The translations under genes and the position numbers were made by a program. A DNA stretch of 64,000 nt from Arminella tubonensis (lineage in GTDB: Bacteria > Pseudomonadota > Alphaproteobacteria > Rhizobiales > Rhizobiaceae): the NCBI RefSeq assembly GCF_003240585.1, contig NZ_PCDP01000026.1:1-64000 (forward strand), in the 5' to 3' direction. Shown here piece after piece: positions 17,073 through 26,089 of the stretch. The notes under the pieces were generated by a model. That model saw only the letters and a program-made list of their open reading frames with translations. It ran no database searches and was not told the DNA's origin. Numbering within the stretch: the first letter of the stretch is position 1; each line of letters begins with the position of its first letter.

Positions 17073-18215
17073 ATGGCAAAAGCAGACTATTACGAAACAC
17101 TGGGTGTCGCCCGGACAGCGGATGAGAAAGACCTCAAGGTCGCTTTCCGTAAGCTGGCGATGAAGTTTCATCCGGATAAGAACCCAGATGATCACGACGC
17201 CGAGCGTAAGTTCAAGGAAATCAACGAAGCTTACGAAACGCTCAAGGACCCGCAGAAGCGGGCAGCCTACGATCGTTACGGACATGCGGCATTCGAACAT
17301 GGCGGCATGGGCAACGCAGGCGGCTTCGGCGGCGGCGGAGCCGGCGGCTTCTCGGATATTTTCGAAGACATCTTCGGCGAGATGATGGGTGGCGGACGGG
17401 GACGCGCGCGTTCCTCCGGCGGGCGCGAACGCGGCGCCGATCTTCGCTACAACATGGAAATCTCGCTCGAGGAATCCTTTGCCGGCAAGACCGCGCAGAT
17501 CCGCGTGCCGACGTCGATCACCTGCGACGTCTGTTCGGGATCGGGCGCAAAGCCCGGCACACAGCCCAAAGCCTGCGCCACCTGCCAGGGCTCCGGCCGC
17601 GTGCGCGCTGCCCAGGGCTTTTTCTCGATCGAGCGGACCTGCCCGACCTGCCACGGCCGCGGCCAGATCATTCCCGACCCGTGCAGCAAATGCCACGGCC
17701 AGGGTCGCGTCACCGAGGAGCGCTCGCTCTCCGTCAACATCCCGGCAGGCATCGAGGACGGCACGCGCATCCGCCTTCAGGGCGAGGGCGAAGCTGGAAC
17801 ACGCGGCGGACCGGCGGGCGATCTCTATATCTTCCTGACGGTAAAGCCGCACGAGTTCTTCCAGCGCGACGGTGCAGACCTTTATTGCGCAGTCCCGATC
17901 TCGATGACGACGGCAGCGCTCGGCGGCACCTTCGACGTTGCCACCCTCGACGGCACGAAATCGCGCGTCAGCGTTCCCGAGGGGACACAGGTCGGCAAGC
18001 AGTTCCGCCTCAAGGCGAAGGGCATGCCGGTTCTTCGTTCGGCACAGATCGGCGATCTCTACATCCAGATCCAGATCGAAACACCGCAGAAACTGACAAA
18101 GCGGCAGCGCGAGCTGCTGCAGGAATTCGAACAGATTTCCTCCAAGGACAATAATCCGGAATCGACCGGGTTCTTCGCCCGCATGAAGGATTTCTTCGAT
18201 ACCCTCAGCGATTGA
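17073..18215 (+). CDS. dnaJ: Chaperone DnaJ (Hsp40)
   Basis: A 380-residue type I J-protein. The J domain includes [15 protein letters not shown] and the HPD motif in [12 protein letters not shown] Gly-rich linker (about residues 75-120) follows, then the zinc centre with four CxxCxGxG-type repeats ([32 protein letters not shown]) and the C-terminal substrate-binding part. It delivers clients to DnaK and stimulates its ATPase. Co-transcribed with dnaK; a terminator follows at 18239. Confidence 0.99.
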   Translation: MAKADYYETLGVARTADEKDLKVAFRKLAMKFHPDKNPDDHDAERKFKEINEAYETLKDPQKRAAYDRYGHAAFEHGGMGNAGGFGGGGAGGFSDIFEDIFGEMMGGGRGRARSSGGRERGADLRYNMEISLEESFAGKTAQIRVPTSITCDVCSGSGAKPGTQPKACATCQGSGRVRAAQGFFSIERTCPTCHGRGQIIPDPCSKCHGQGRVTEERSLSVNIPAGIEDGTRIRLQGEGEAGTRGGPAGDLYIFLTVKPHEFFQRDGADLYCAVPISMTTAALGGTFDVATLDGTKSRVSVPEGTQVGKQFRLKAKGMPVLRSAQIGDLYIQIQIETPQKLTKRQRELLQEFEQISSKDNNPESTGFFARMKDFFDTLSD

Positions 18216-18238
18216 TGGCGGCGACATCGGAATTTGAG

Positions 18239-18267
18239 AGCCGGAGTGGAAACACTCCGGCTTTTTT
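18239..18267 (+). terminator. Terminator of dnaK-dnaJ
   Basis: AGCCGGAGTG and CACTCCGGCT form a ten-pair stem with a GAAA loop, followed by TTTTTTATT. Confidence 0.9.
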
Positions 18268-18331
18268 ATTGGAAGCAATCGGCCGTGACGTAATGCTAGT
18301 CTGCCCAACATGATTCCGGGAGCGCCCTGCA

Positions 18332-19888
18332 ATGTCTGATGAATTCGCGCAGAAGCCGCCTGCCTTCGGTATCTGGGCCGGCTTCATCGCCATGTGCGTC
18401 GGCATGTTCATGGCCATCCTCGACGTGCAGGTGGTGGCGACGTCGCTGCCGACGATCCAGGGTGCGCTCGACATCCCGCCGGATCAGATGAGCTGGATAC
18501 AGACGGCCTACCTGATCGCCGAGATCGTCGCCATTCCGCTGACCGGCTTCCTGACGCGGCTACTCGGCATGCGCCGCCTGTTTGTCATTGCCATTTCGAT
18601 CTTCACGCTGGCGTCGGTCGGCTGCGCCATCAGCAGCGGCTTTGCGGAACTGATCTGCTGGAGGGTTCTCCAGGGTTTCTCCGGCGGCACGCTCATTCCC
18701 GCCGTCTTTTCGGCGGTGTTCATCCTGTTCCCCGTGAGGCAGCAGGGCGTAGCCACGACGCTCGCGGGCGTGCTTGCCGTCCTTGCTCCGACGGTCGGCC
18801 CGATCGTCGGCGGCTGGATCACCGAGACCTATTCCTGGCACTGGCTGTTCCTCATCAATGTCATCCCGGGCATCGCTTCGGCAATCTTCGCCTGGAGCCA
18901 GCTGCCGAGAGCGGCAATGCAATTGAGCGAAGGCCGCAAACTCGACTTCCTGTCGCTCGGCATGATGACGATCGCACTCGCGGCACTCGAGATTGCCCTG
19001 AAAGAGGCGCCGGAGCGCGGCTGGAACTCGGGGCTCGTTCTCGGATTGCTGGTTCTGAGCATCGCCAGCGCCGCGGGCTTTGCCGGAAAGACGCTTCGCG
19101 CCGACAGTCCTGTCGTCGATCTCACCAATTTTGCCGACCGCAACTTCACCATCGGCTGCATCCTGAGCTTCACGCTAGGGATCGGCCTGTTCGGCTCCGT
19201 CTATCTGATGCCGGTGTTCCTGGCTTTTGTTCGTGAGCATAACGCGCTCGAGATCGGCACCGTCATGCTGGTGACCGGGCTGGCACAGCTATTGACGGCG
19301 CCTATTGCCGTCGCGCTCGAGCAGCGCGTCAATGCCAGGCTTCTCTCGGCCGCGGGCTTTGCCTTCTTTGCCGTCGGCCTCGGGCTCAGCGCGCTTCAGA
19401 CACCGGAGACCGATTATGCGGAAATGGTCTGGCCGCAGGTGATACGCGGGCTCGCGATCATGTTCTGCCTGCTGCCGCCGACGCGGCTCGCTCTCGGCAG
19501 CCTTACCGAAGCGCGCGTGCCGGATGCCAGCGGTCTTTTCAACCTTATGCGCAACCTTGGCGGCGCCATCGGCATCGCCCTGATCGACACCGTGATCTAC
19601 AGCCGCTCGCCGGTACTCGGCCGGACTATCGTCGACAAACTGTCGGCCGGAAATGTCGAGACCGCGAAGTTCGTCGGCATCCCGCTCGGCATGTTCGCGG
19701 CACGGCCGCCAGGGCCGATCGATGCGGACACCATGGCGATGCTCCAGCCGCTGGTCGAGAAGGCGGCCTTGACGCAAGCGATCAACGAGGCCTGGGCGAT
19801 GATCGCTATTTTGACGATTGCAGCCCTTGTCTGCATTCCGTTTGCCCGCAAGCAGGGGACATCGAACAATGCGGCAAGGTTGCATTGA
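18332..19888 (+). CDS. DHA2-family MFS drug exporter (EmrB-like)
   Basis: A 518-residue inner-membrane protein with about 14 hydrophobic segments, the plan of DHA2 drug:proton antiporters. MFMAILDVQVVATSLPTIQGALD in helix 1 carries the characteristic LDxxIVxxALP-type motif, followed by WIQTAYLIAEIVAIPLTGFL and the motif C-like run LAPTVGPIVGGWI. EmrB-type pumps usually pair with an EmrA membrane-fusion protein, but none is adjacent. It begins 117 bases after dnaJ, beyond the terminator. Substrate unknown. Confidence 0.9.
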   Translation: MSDEFAQKPPAFGIWAGFIAMCVGMFMAILDVQVVATSLPTIQGALDIPPDQMSWIQTAYLIAEIVAIPLTGFLTRLLGMRRLFVIAISIFTLASVGCAISSGFAELICWRVLQGFSGGTLIPAVFSAVFILFPVRQQGVATTLAGVLAVLAPTVGPIVGGWITETYSWHWLFLINVIPGIASAIFAWSQLPRAAMQLSEGRKLDFLSLGMMTIALAALEIALKEAPERGWNSGLVLGLLVLSIASAAGFAGKTLRADSPVVDLTNFADRNFTIGCILSFTLGIGLFGSVYLMPVFLAFVREHNALEIGTVMLVTGLAQLLTAPIAVALEQRVNARLLSAAGFAFFAVGLGLSALQTPETDYAEMVWPQVIRGLAIMFCLLPPTRLALGSLTEARVPDASGLFNLMRNLGGAIGIALIDTVIYSRSPVLGRTIVDKLSAGNVETAKFVGIPLGMFAARPPGPIDADTMAMLQPLVEKAALTQAINEAWAMIAILTIAALVCIPFARKQGTSNNAARLH

Positions 19889-20012
19889 TAAGATTGGAAG
19901 CTCCTCGGCGGGACGTCGATATGTCTCGCGTTTTGCGATAAGCCGATGATAGGATACGGCGATTGTGTTCGGGCGCCGTTCCAGAGGCGTCTCCCATTAC
20001 GAAAGATGCCGC

Positions 20013-21254
20013 ATGTTTCCGCTTTCTCATATGATGAAATCCTTCATACGCAAGGGCCGCCTTACGGTCATCGACGCCGACGGAAAGCGGCATGAATTCG
20101 TCGGCACGCCGGGTCCGGAAGTAACGATGCGGCTGACCGACAAGAAGCTGTACCGGACGCTGGTCTTCAACGCAGAGCTTGCAGCCGGCGAAGCCTACAT
20201 GGACGGGACGATGCGCTTCGAGGAGGGCTCGACGCTCCGCGATTTCCTGACGCTGTTTTCGGTGAACCGCCTGTCGCTCGGCTCCTATCCGATCCAGAAG
20301 ATCCTGCGTTCGATCAAGATGCGCTTTCGCAAGAGCCAGCAGTCGAACCGCAAGGGCCAGGCCCAGCAGAACGTCGCGCATCACTACGACCTCGGCAATG
20401 ATTTCTACAAGCTCTTCCTCGACGACAACATGCTCTATTCCTGCGCCTATTTCCGCAGGCCGGGAGAGACGCTGGAGCAGGCGCAGCGCAACAAGCTCCG
20501 GCTCCTCGCAAGCAAGCTCGGCCTCGAGGCCGGGATGAAGGTGCTGGATATCGGCTGCGGCTGGGGCGACCTGGCGCTTTATCTCGCAGCGCTCGAAAAT
20601 GTCGAAGTTCTCGGCGTGACGCTCTCCAAGGAGCAGCAGGCATTGGCGTCGGAGCGGGCGCAGAAGGCGGGGCTTTCCGAGCGGGTGAAATTCGAGCTCC
20701 GCGACTATCGTGACGTCACCGGGCCGTTCGACCGGATCGTCTCGGTCGGCATGTTCGAACATGTCGGCGTCCACCACTATGACGAATTCTTCTCCAAGGT
20801 GAACTCGCTGATGGCCGATGACGGGTTGGCCGTGCTGCACTCGATCGGCCATATGAGCCCTCCCGGCATGGCAAGCCCATGGCTTAGAAAATACATTTTC
20901 CCCGGCGCCTATTCACCGGCCCTTTCGGAAGTCTTCGAGGTGGTCGAGCGCAACAGCCTGTGGGTCACCGACCTCGAATTCCTGCGTGTCCACTATGCAA
21001 CGACGCTGCAGCACTGGGCCGAGCGCTTCGAAAAGAACCGCGACGCGGTGATCGCCCTTTACGACGAACGCTTCGCCCGCATGTGGGAATTCTACCTGAT
21101 CAGCGCCGAGATGATGTTCCGCACCGGCAGCCAGCTGGTCTTCCACATGCAGCTGTCACGCACCCGCGACGCTGCCCCGATCGTCCGCGACTACATAACC
21201 GACAAGCAGCGCGCCTATATCGAGCGGGAGCAGACGCTGAATCTATCGATCTGA
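20013..21254 (+). CDS. cfa: Cyclopropane-fatty-acyl-phospholipid synthase
   Basis: A 413-residue S-adenosylmethionine-dependent enzyme that converts unsaturated acyl chains of membrane lipids to cyclopropane chains. The SAM site is VLDIGCGWGDLALYL (about 187-201). Family features include HHYDLGNDFYKLFLDDNMLYSCAYF, SVGMFEHVG and the C-terminal RMWEFYLISAEMMFR. The ATG at 20013 opens the usual SFIRKGRLTV start; a GTG at 19965 would add 16 residues. Monocistronic as far as can be seen. Rhizobia often carry more than one copy. Confidence 0.95.
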   Translation: MFPLSHMMKSFIRKGRLTVIDADGKRHEFVGTPGPEVTMRLTDKKLYRTLVFNAELAAGEAYMDGTMRFEEGSTLRDFLTLFSVNRLSLGSYPIQKILRSIKMRFRKSQQSNRKGQAQQNVAHHYDLGNDFYKLFLDDNMLYSCAYFRRPGETLEQAQRNKLRLLASKLGLEAGMKVLDIGCGWGDLALYLAALENVEVLGVTLSKEQQALASERAQKAGLSERVKFELRDYRDVTGPFDRIVSVGMFEHVGVHHYDEFFSKVNSLMADDGLAVLHSIGHMSPPGMASPWLRKYIFPGAYSPALSEVFEVVERNSLWVTDLEFLRVHYATTLQHWAERFEKNRDAVIALYDERFARMWEFYLISAEMMFRTGSQLVFHMQLSRTRDAAPIVRDYITDKQRAYIEREQTLNLSI

Positions 21255-21294
21255 TTCGGGGGGATGGGTCAGGTCATTCAACTTTCGCCTAGTT

Positions 21295-21419
21295 ACCCCC
21301 CCTCTGTCGGCCTGGCCGACATCTCCCCCACAAGGGGGGAGATCAATATGCCGAGGGCGCGGCATCCTCCAATCTCCCCACCCGTGGGGGAGATGTCAGC
21401 GCAGCTGACAGAGGAGGGC
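21295..21419. repeat. RIME-type rhizobial palindromic element, copy 1
   Basis: A roughly 125-base composite palindrome. The outer arms CCCCCTCTGTC and GACAGAGGAGGG pair. Inside each arm are further hairpins: GTCGG/CCGAC with ATCTCCCCC/GGGGGGAGAT on the left, and ATCTCCCC/GGGGGAGAT with GTCAGC/GCTGAC on the right. This matches the layout of Rhizobium-specific intergenic mosaic elements. A second copy lies at 37597-37782 and shares the ATCTCCCCCAC-AAGGGGGGAGAT core. Confidence 0.75.
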
Positions 21420-21947
21420 GTTGTGGCTCCGTCCGTCAATCTTTTCAAGGGAATCACATCGCCGTTTTCCCCGTTCCCTCCGCCCGTGCCTATACTCTCC
21501 GCGTTCCACCCTCGGATACACCGGTCTGCGTTGCCGGCGAGGTGGGGCCGGTGCTTTCTGGGGTGGCCTTGACGCGGGGCGCTTCAGGATGGGTCCGCAG
21601 AAAACGATCCCCTCCCGCCTGAAACAGGGCGGGGCGTGCCCTGCATTGGCACATACGGGATGGCGACAACCTCGCCATCTCCCAGAGGATCTGCAGTTGT
21701 GGATAAAAACCACCGAACGGGGCACATCGAGTGTCACTTAAACTATTCAACACCCAGGGCATTCGATGTGTCCCGGCCGATCTCATTCTCAAAACACGGA
21801 TGGATTCCATCGCGTGGCCGAAAGTCGATGCGCAAACGGGACACGAGTCTCTCACCCAGGACAGCTGCGACCGCCCGATCGCCGGGCAGGCTTGCCATCG
21901 CAGTCCGTTGGGCTTAGCTCTCACGCTTCATTCTGGTCTGGATCATC
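21420..21947. other. Long intergenic stretch before recF, probably repeat-derived
   Basis: About 530 bases with no credible gene. Open frames on both strands (for example leftward from 21924) have no ribosome site and read as low-complexity Pro/Arg/Gly. Short dyads occur, such as CCCTCCCGCC/GGGCGGGG near 21610-21640. The style resembles intergenic repeats of rhizobial genomes, but no second copy is in the window. The recF promoter should lie at its right end. Confidence 0.35.
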
Positions 21948-23072
21948 ATGCCCCGCAAGGTTTCCCTGTCTCTCCTGAAGCTTACCGACTTCCGCAATTA
22001 CGCGGTGGCGGCACTGGAGCTGGACGACCGGCATGTCGTGCTGACCGGAGACAACGGTGCCGGCAAGACCAATCTCATGGAGGCGGTGTCGTTTCTGTCG
22101 CCCGGCCGGGGCCTGCGCCGTGCGGCGTATGCGGATGTCACCCGGGTCGGCGCGACGAACGGCTTCTCGATCTTCACGAGGATCGATGGAATGCAGGGCG
22201 ACGTGGAAATCGGCACCGGCGTCGACACGACAGACGAGACTGCGGCGCGGCGGCTACGAATCAATGGAACGACTGCCAAGACGGCCGACGAGCTCACCGA
22301 CCATCTCCGTGTCCTCTGGTTGACGCCCGCCATGGACGGGCTTTTTACCGGAGGTTCTTCCGACCGACGCCGGTTTCTCGACCGGCTGGTGCTGTCGCTC
22401 GATCCCGCGCATGGACGTCGCGCCAGCGATTTCGAACGCGCCATGCGCGGCCGCAACAAGCTTTTGTCCGAAGGACGGTTCGATCCGGCATGGCTTTCCG
22501 GCATCGAGGAGCAGATGGCAAGCCTCGGCATCGCCATGGCCCTTGCCCGCCAGGAAATGCTCGGGCTTCTATCGCGCCTGATCGAGGAGAGCGGCGAGGA
22601 AACACCCTTTCCCTCCGCCTCCCTCAAGCTCTCGGGTTTCCTGGACGACCAATTCGACCGCGCAGCCGTGGACCTGGAAGACCAATATTCCGGGATGCTG
22701 AGAGATGGGCGATACCGCGACGCCGCTGCCGGCCGCACGCTGGACGGTCCGCATCGCGCCGATCTTCTGGTACGGCACCGCGAGAAGGAGATGGAGGCAG
22801 AGCGTTGCTCGACAGGCGAACAAAAGGCGCTGCTGGTGGGCCTTGTGCTTGCCCACGCGAGGCTCGTCGGCAATCTGACCGGCCACGCGCCGATCCTGCT
22901 GCTGGACGAGATCGCCGCGCATCTCGACGAAGGTCGCCGCGCCGCGCTGTTCGACCTCGTCGACGGGCTTGGCGGTCAGGCCTTCATGACCGGCACGGAC
23001 AGGGCGATGTTTTCAGCGCTGGGCGACCGCGCCCAGTTCCTGACCGTCGCGCATGGCGGCATATCCTTGTGA
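21948..23072 (+). CDS. recF: DNA recombination protein RecF
   Basis: A 374-residue SMC-like ATPase that helps RecR and RecO load RecA at gaps and stalled forks. Walker A is GDNGAGKTN (34-42); the ABC signature is CSTGEQKALLVGLVLAHA; Walker B is PILLLDEIAAHLD. The start LLKLTDFRNYAVAALELD is typical. recR lies about 14 kb away in this window. The frame is complete. Confidence 0.96.
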   Translation: MPRKVSLSLLKLTDFRNYAVAALELDDRHVVLTGDNGAGKTNLMEAVSFLSPGRGLRRAAYADVTRVGATNGFSIFTRIDGMQGDVEIGTGVDTTDETAARRLRINGTTAKTADELTDHLRVLWLTPAMDGLFTGGSSDRRRFLDRLVLSLDPAHGRRASDFERAMRGRNKLLSEGRFDPAWLSGIEEQMASLGIAMALARQEMLGLLSRLIEESGEETPFPSASLKLSGFLDDQFDRAAVDLEDQYSGMLRDGRYRDAAAGRTLDGPHRADLLVRHREKEMEAERCSTGEQKALLVGLVLAHARLVGNLTGHAPILLLDEIAAHLDEGRRAALFDLVDGLGGQAFMTGTDRAMFSALGDRAQFLTVAHGGISL

Positions 23073-23090
23073 AGAAGGGCCCTTTTCATC

Positions 23091-23882
23091 ATGGAAATTG
23101 AAGGTAGCATGACCGGCATGGACCCTTTGACACCCGATGAAATCGCTCGCTACCAGCGCCATATCCTGCTTCCCGAAATCGGCGGGGCCGGGCAGCAGAA
23201 ACTCAAGGCTGCGCGAATACTGGTGATCGGTGCCGGCGGTCTCGGGGCTCCCGTGCTGCAATATCTGGCTGCGGCGGGCGTCGGCACGATCGGTATCGCA
23301 GACGACGACCGGGTCTCGTTGTCGAACCTGCAGCGACAGGTGATCCACGATACCGGGACGATCGGCGAAATGAAGACGCAGAGTGCGGCCGATGCGATTG
23401 CAAGGCTGAACCCGCATGTCCGCACCGTCCGCTTCGAGGAACGTTTTTCACAGGAGACAGCGGCCGGACAACTTGCCCGATTCGATCTCGTAGTCGACGG
23501 TTCCGACAATTTCGACACCCGCTATGCCGCGGCGGATGCGGCTGAAGTAGCGCGCAAGCCGCTGGTGACGGGCGCGGTCGGCAGGTTCGATGGTTCGCTG
23601 ACCGTGCTGAAACCCTACGAAGCGGCGGCGGACGGCACGCTCAACCCGTCCTACCGCGACCTCTTTCCGACACCGCCGCCGGCTGGCCTCATCCCTTCCT
23701 GCGCGGAGGCCGGCATCGTCGGCGCACTGACGGGAGTGATCGGAACCCTGATGGCCATGGAGGCGATCAAGCTCGTCACCGGCATCGGCGAGCCGCTGGT
23801 CGGACGCCTGATGCTCTACGACGCCTTGTCCGCCCGGTTCGACACCGTGCATTACAAGCGCCGGCGGACGAAAGCCGAATGA
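23091..23882 (+). CDS. moeB: MoeB/ThiF/HesA-family adenylyltransferase
   Basis: A 263-residue E1-like enzyme that adenylates the C-terminal Gly of a sulphur carrier (MoaD or ThiS). RYQRHILLPEIGGAGQQKL and VIGAGGLGAPVLQYLAAAGVG (45-65) form the ATP site; SNLQRQVIHDTGTIGEMKT carries the conserved Arg and Lys, and DGSDNFDTRYAAADA follows. The zinc CxxC pairs of E. coli MoeB are absent: only SCAEAGIVGAL retains a cysteine. It starts 18 bases after recF; an alternative ATG at 23109 is possible. Its stop overlaps the next start (ATGA). Confidence 0.88.
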   Translation: MEIEGSMTGMDPLTPDEIARYQRHILLPEIGGAGQQKLKAARILVIGAGGLGAPVLQYLAAAGVGTIGIADDDRVSLSNLQRQVIHDTGTIGEMKTQSAADAIARLNPHVRTVRFEERFSQETAAGQLARFDLVVDGSDNFDTRYAAADAAEVARKPLVTGAVGRFDGSLTVLKPYEAAADGTLNPSYRDLFPTPPPAGLIPSCAEAGIVGALTGVIGTLMAMEAIKLVTGIGEPLVGRLMLYDALSARFDTVHYKRRRTKAE

Positions 23883-24400
23883 CCGACGCCACCTTGATGC
23901 GGCTCGACGAATCTTTCAGCCAGTGGGACGCGCTGCTGGATTTGATTGTTGCTTCCTTTGCCTACATGAATGATCTGATCGATCCACCTTCTTCGGCGCT
24001 GGCTTTGACGCCGCAATCACTGAAGCAGAAGGCAGAAGTGGAGATAGGCTACGTCGCCCTTGAAGGCGAAGCCATGATCGGCTGCATCTTCTGCCGGCCG
24101 GAGGATCAGTGTCTCTATATCGGCAAGCTTGCCGTTCTCCCGGTCGCACAGGGCCGCGGCATCGGGAAACAGATGTTGACCCTTGCCGAAGAGATGGCGC
24201 GGGAAAGATCGCTCCCGGAGCTTCGGCTCGAAACCAGGATCGAACTTACCGGCAATCACGCTGTGTTCACCACCTGGGGCTTCAGGAAGACCGCGGAGAA
24301 TTCCCACCCCGGGTTTGATCGCACGACGTCGATCGAGATGAGGAAGACGCTGGCTAGCGCCCCGGCAGCACGCGGTTTGGCGGCCGATGACCGTCGATGA
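23879..24400 (+). CDS. GNAT-family N-acetyltransferase
   Basis: A 173-residue protein with the GNAT fold. The acetyl-CoA loop is VLPVAQGRGIGKQML (QGRGIG), preceded by LYIGKLAV and followed by LRLETRIELTGNHAVFTTWGFRKT, the usual end of the fold. It overlaps the moeB stop by four bases, indicating translational coupling. Its 3' end overlaps the convergent dehydrogenase gene by 47 bases. Acceptor unknown. Confidence 0.88.
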   Translation: MTDATLMRLDESFSQWDALLDLIVASFAYMNDLIDPPSSALALTPQSLKQKAEVEIGYVALEGEAMIGCIFCRPEDQCLYIGKLAVLPVAQGRGIGKQMLTLAEEMARERSLPELRLETRIELTGNHAVFTTWGFRKTAENSHPGFDRTTSIEMRKTLASAPAARGLAADDRR

Positions 24401-25355
24401 AGGCGCGGATGTTGATGATGACCTTGTCGCCCATCTCGATACGCCCCTCGATCGTGGCGGAGCTCATATGCGGCAACAGCACGACCTTGCCCTCGTGTGC
24501 CAGCTTGATGAGCTTCGGATTGACGGCTGGCTCGTTCTCGAAAACGTCGAGGCCGGCGCCGGCGATCTTGCCTTCGCGGAGGATCTTGATCAGCGCCGCC
24601 TCGTCGATGATATCGCCACGGGCCGTGTTGATGACGTAGCTCGTCGGCTGCAACAGGGCGAGCCGCCGTGCCGAGACCAGATGGTAGGTCGCCGGTGTCG
24701 AAGGGCAGTTGACCGAGACGAAATCGACGCGCGCCAGCATCTGGTCGAGGCTGTCCCAGTAGGTCGCCTCCAGCTCGTCCTCGGTCGCCGGGCTGACGCG
24801 CTTGCGGTTGTGATAATGGATCGAGAGGCCGAATGCCTTGGCCCGCCGGGCAACGGCGGTGCCTATGCGGCCCATGCCGACAATGCCGATGCGCTTGCCA
24901 AACAGGCGTCGCCCCAGCATCCAGGTCGGCGACCAGCCGGCCCATTCGCCAGGCTTGTCGGTCAACACCCGCGCACCTTCGGCAAGCCGCCGCGGAAGCG
25001 CGAGAATGAGAGCCATGGTCATGTCGGCCGTGTCTTCGGTCAGCACGTTTGGCGTATTGGTGACGGTGATGCCCTTGCGGGCGGCGGCGTCGATATCGAT
25101 ATGATCGACACCGTTCGAGAAGCTGGTGATCAGCTTCAGCTGCGGCCCCGCCTGCTCGATCAGGGCCGCGTCGATCCGATCCGTAACAGTCGGAACGAGT
25201 ACGTCGGCATACTGCATAGCCGCTACGAGTTCGGCTGCCGAGCGCGGGGTGTCGTCGATATTCAACTCTGCATCGAACAGCTCGCGCATTCGCGTTTCAA
25301 CCGCATCCGGCAGCTTGCGCGTGATGTAGACCCTTGGTTTTTTCTTCGTCGTCAT
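24354..25355 (-). CDS. gyaR: D-2-hydroxyacid dehydrogenase (glyoxylate reductase-like)
   Basis: A 333-residue NAD(P)-dependent dehydrogenase. The dinucleotide site is GIVGMGRIGTAVARRAKAFG; the catalytic trio is visible as Arg in INTARGDIID, Glu in LDVFENEPAVNP and His in LLPHMSSAT. The start PRVYITRKLPD and TNTPNVLTEDTADMTMALIL match glyoxylate/hydroxypyruvate reductases (GyaR, D-glycerate dehydrogenase). It would reduce glyoxylate to glycolate or hydroxypyruvate to D-glycerate. Convergent with and overlapping the acetyltransferase gene. Confidence 0.9.
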   Translation of the reverse strand: MTTKKKPRVYITRKLPDAVETRMRELFDAELNIDDTPRSAAELVAAMQYADVLVPTVTDRIDAALIEQAGPQLKLITSFSNGVDHIDIDAAARKGITVTNTPNVLTEDTADMTMALILALPRRLAEGARVLTDKPGEWAGWSPTWMLGRRLFGKRIGIVGMGRIGTAVARRAKAFGLSIHYHNRKRVSPATEDELEATYWDSLDQMLARVDFVSVNCPSTPATYHLVSARRLALLQPTSYVINTARGDIIDEAALIKILREGKIAGAGLDVFENEPAVNPKLIKLAHEGKVVLLPHMSSATIEGRIEMGDKVIINIRAFIDGHRPPNRVLPGR

Positions 25356-25543
25356 ACCGACTTGTGAAGCCTTGTTCAGAGGTCCTTAACCAAGACCAGC
25401 CATAATTTTCACGTTCCGGGCAGTTCTACCAGACCCGCAAGCGAAGACAAATAGAACTCGCAGGCAGGGTCACGGATTCGGTGGTGTGCGGAGCGAAGGT
25501 GCCCTGAAGCGGCACTCAATCACGACAAGCGAACGGAAGCTCC

Positions 25544-26089
25544 ATGCGTCGCAAAATTTTCAGGTCCTGCGTTGCCTTGGCGATCGGCACGATCATGGCG
25601 CTCGCCAATGCCCAAATCGTCAGCGCGCAGGCCGCGAAAGGTCCGAGCGGGCTGCCGCTGCCGCGCTTCGTCACGTTGAAATCGAAGCGGGTCAACCTGC
25701 GTATCGGCCCCAGCAGCGACTACGCGGTCTCGTGGCTTTACACGAGAGAGGGGCTGCCGGTCGAAATCATTCAGGAATACGACAACTGGCGGCAGATCCG
25801 CGATGCCGAGGGAACGGAGGGCTGGGTCAACCAGTCGCTGCTCTCCGGCCAACGTTCGGCGATCGCCGCGCCGTGGATGAAGGGCAAGAGCGCGACCAAG
25901 GCGATCTACGTGAATATGCGCCGCGATCCGCAGCCATCGAGCGCGGTCATCGCCAAGCTCGAGCCTGGCGTCATCCTGCATGTGCGGGAATGCAACGGCA
26001 CATGGTGCCGCGCCAGCACCGACGGCAGCGACGGATGGGTGGCGCAATCGGAAATCTGGGGCGCCTATCCCGGTGAGGCCTTTAAATAA
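25544..26089 (+). CDS. Secreted SH3-domain protein
   Basis: A 181-residue exported protein. Residues 1-28 are a signal peptide (RSCVALAIGTIMALANAQIVSA). Two bacterial SH3 modules follow: KSKRVNLRIGPSSDYAVSWLYTREGLPVEIIQEYDNWRQIRD and IYVNMRRDPQPSSAVIAKLEPGVILHVRECNGTWCRAS, the second with a likely disulphide. SH3b domains usually bind peptidoglycan or protein partners in the periplasm. Its last eight bases overlap the end of the convergent kinase gene. Confidence 0.88.
   Translation: MRRKIFRSCVALAIGTIMALANAQIVSAQAAKGPSGLPLPRFVTLKSKRVNLRIGPSSDYAVSWLYTREGLPVEIIQEYDNWRQIRDAEGTEGWVNQSLLSGQRSAIAAPWMKGKSATKAIYVNMRRDPQPSSAVIAKLEPGVILHVRECNGTWCRASTDGSDGWVAQSEIWGAYPGEAFK

Noticed and set aside
21490..21924. 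Leftward frame of 144 codons upstream of recF
   Set aside because: No ribosome site, low-complexity translation, and lies in repeat-like DNA; not called as a gene.
24387..25367. Rightward frame of about 326 codons opposite the dehydrogenase
   Set aside because: The dehydrogenase has its full catalytic trio and NAD site; the rightward frame shows no family features.
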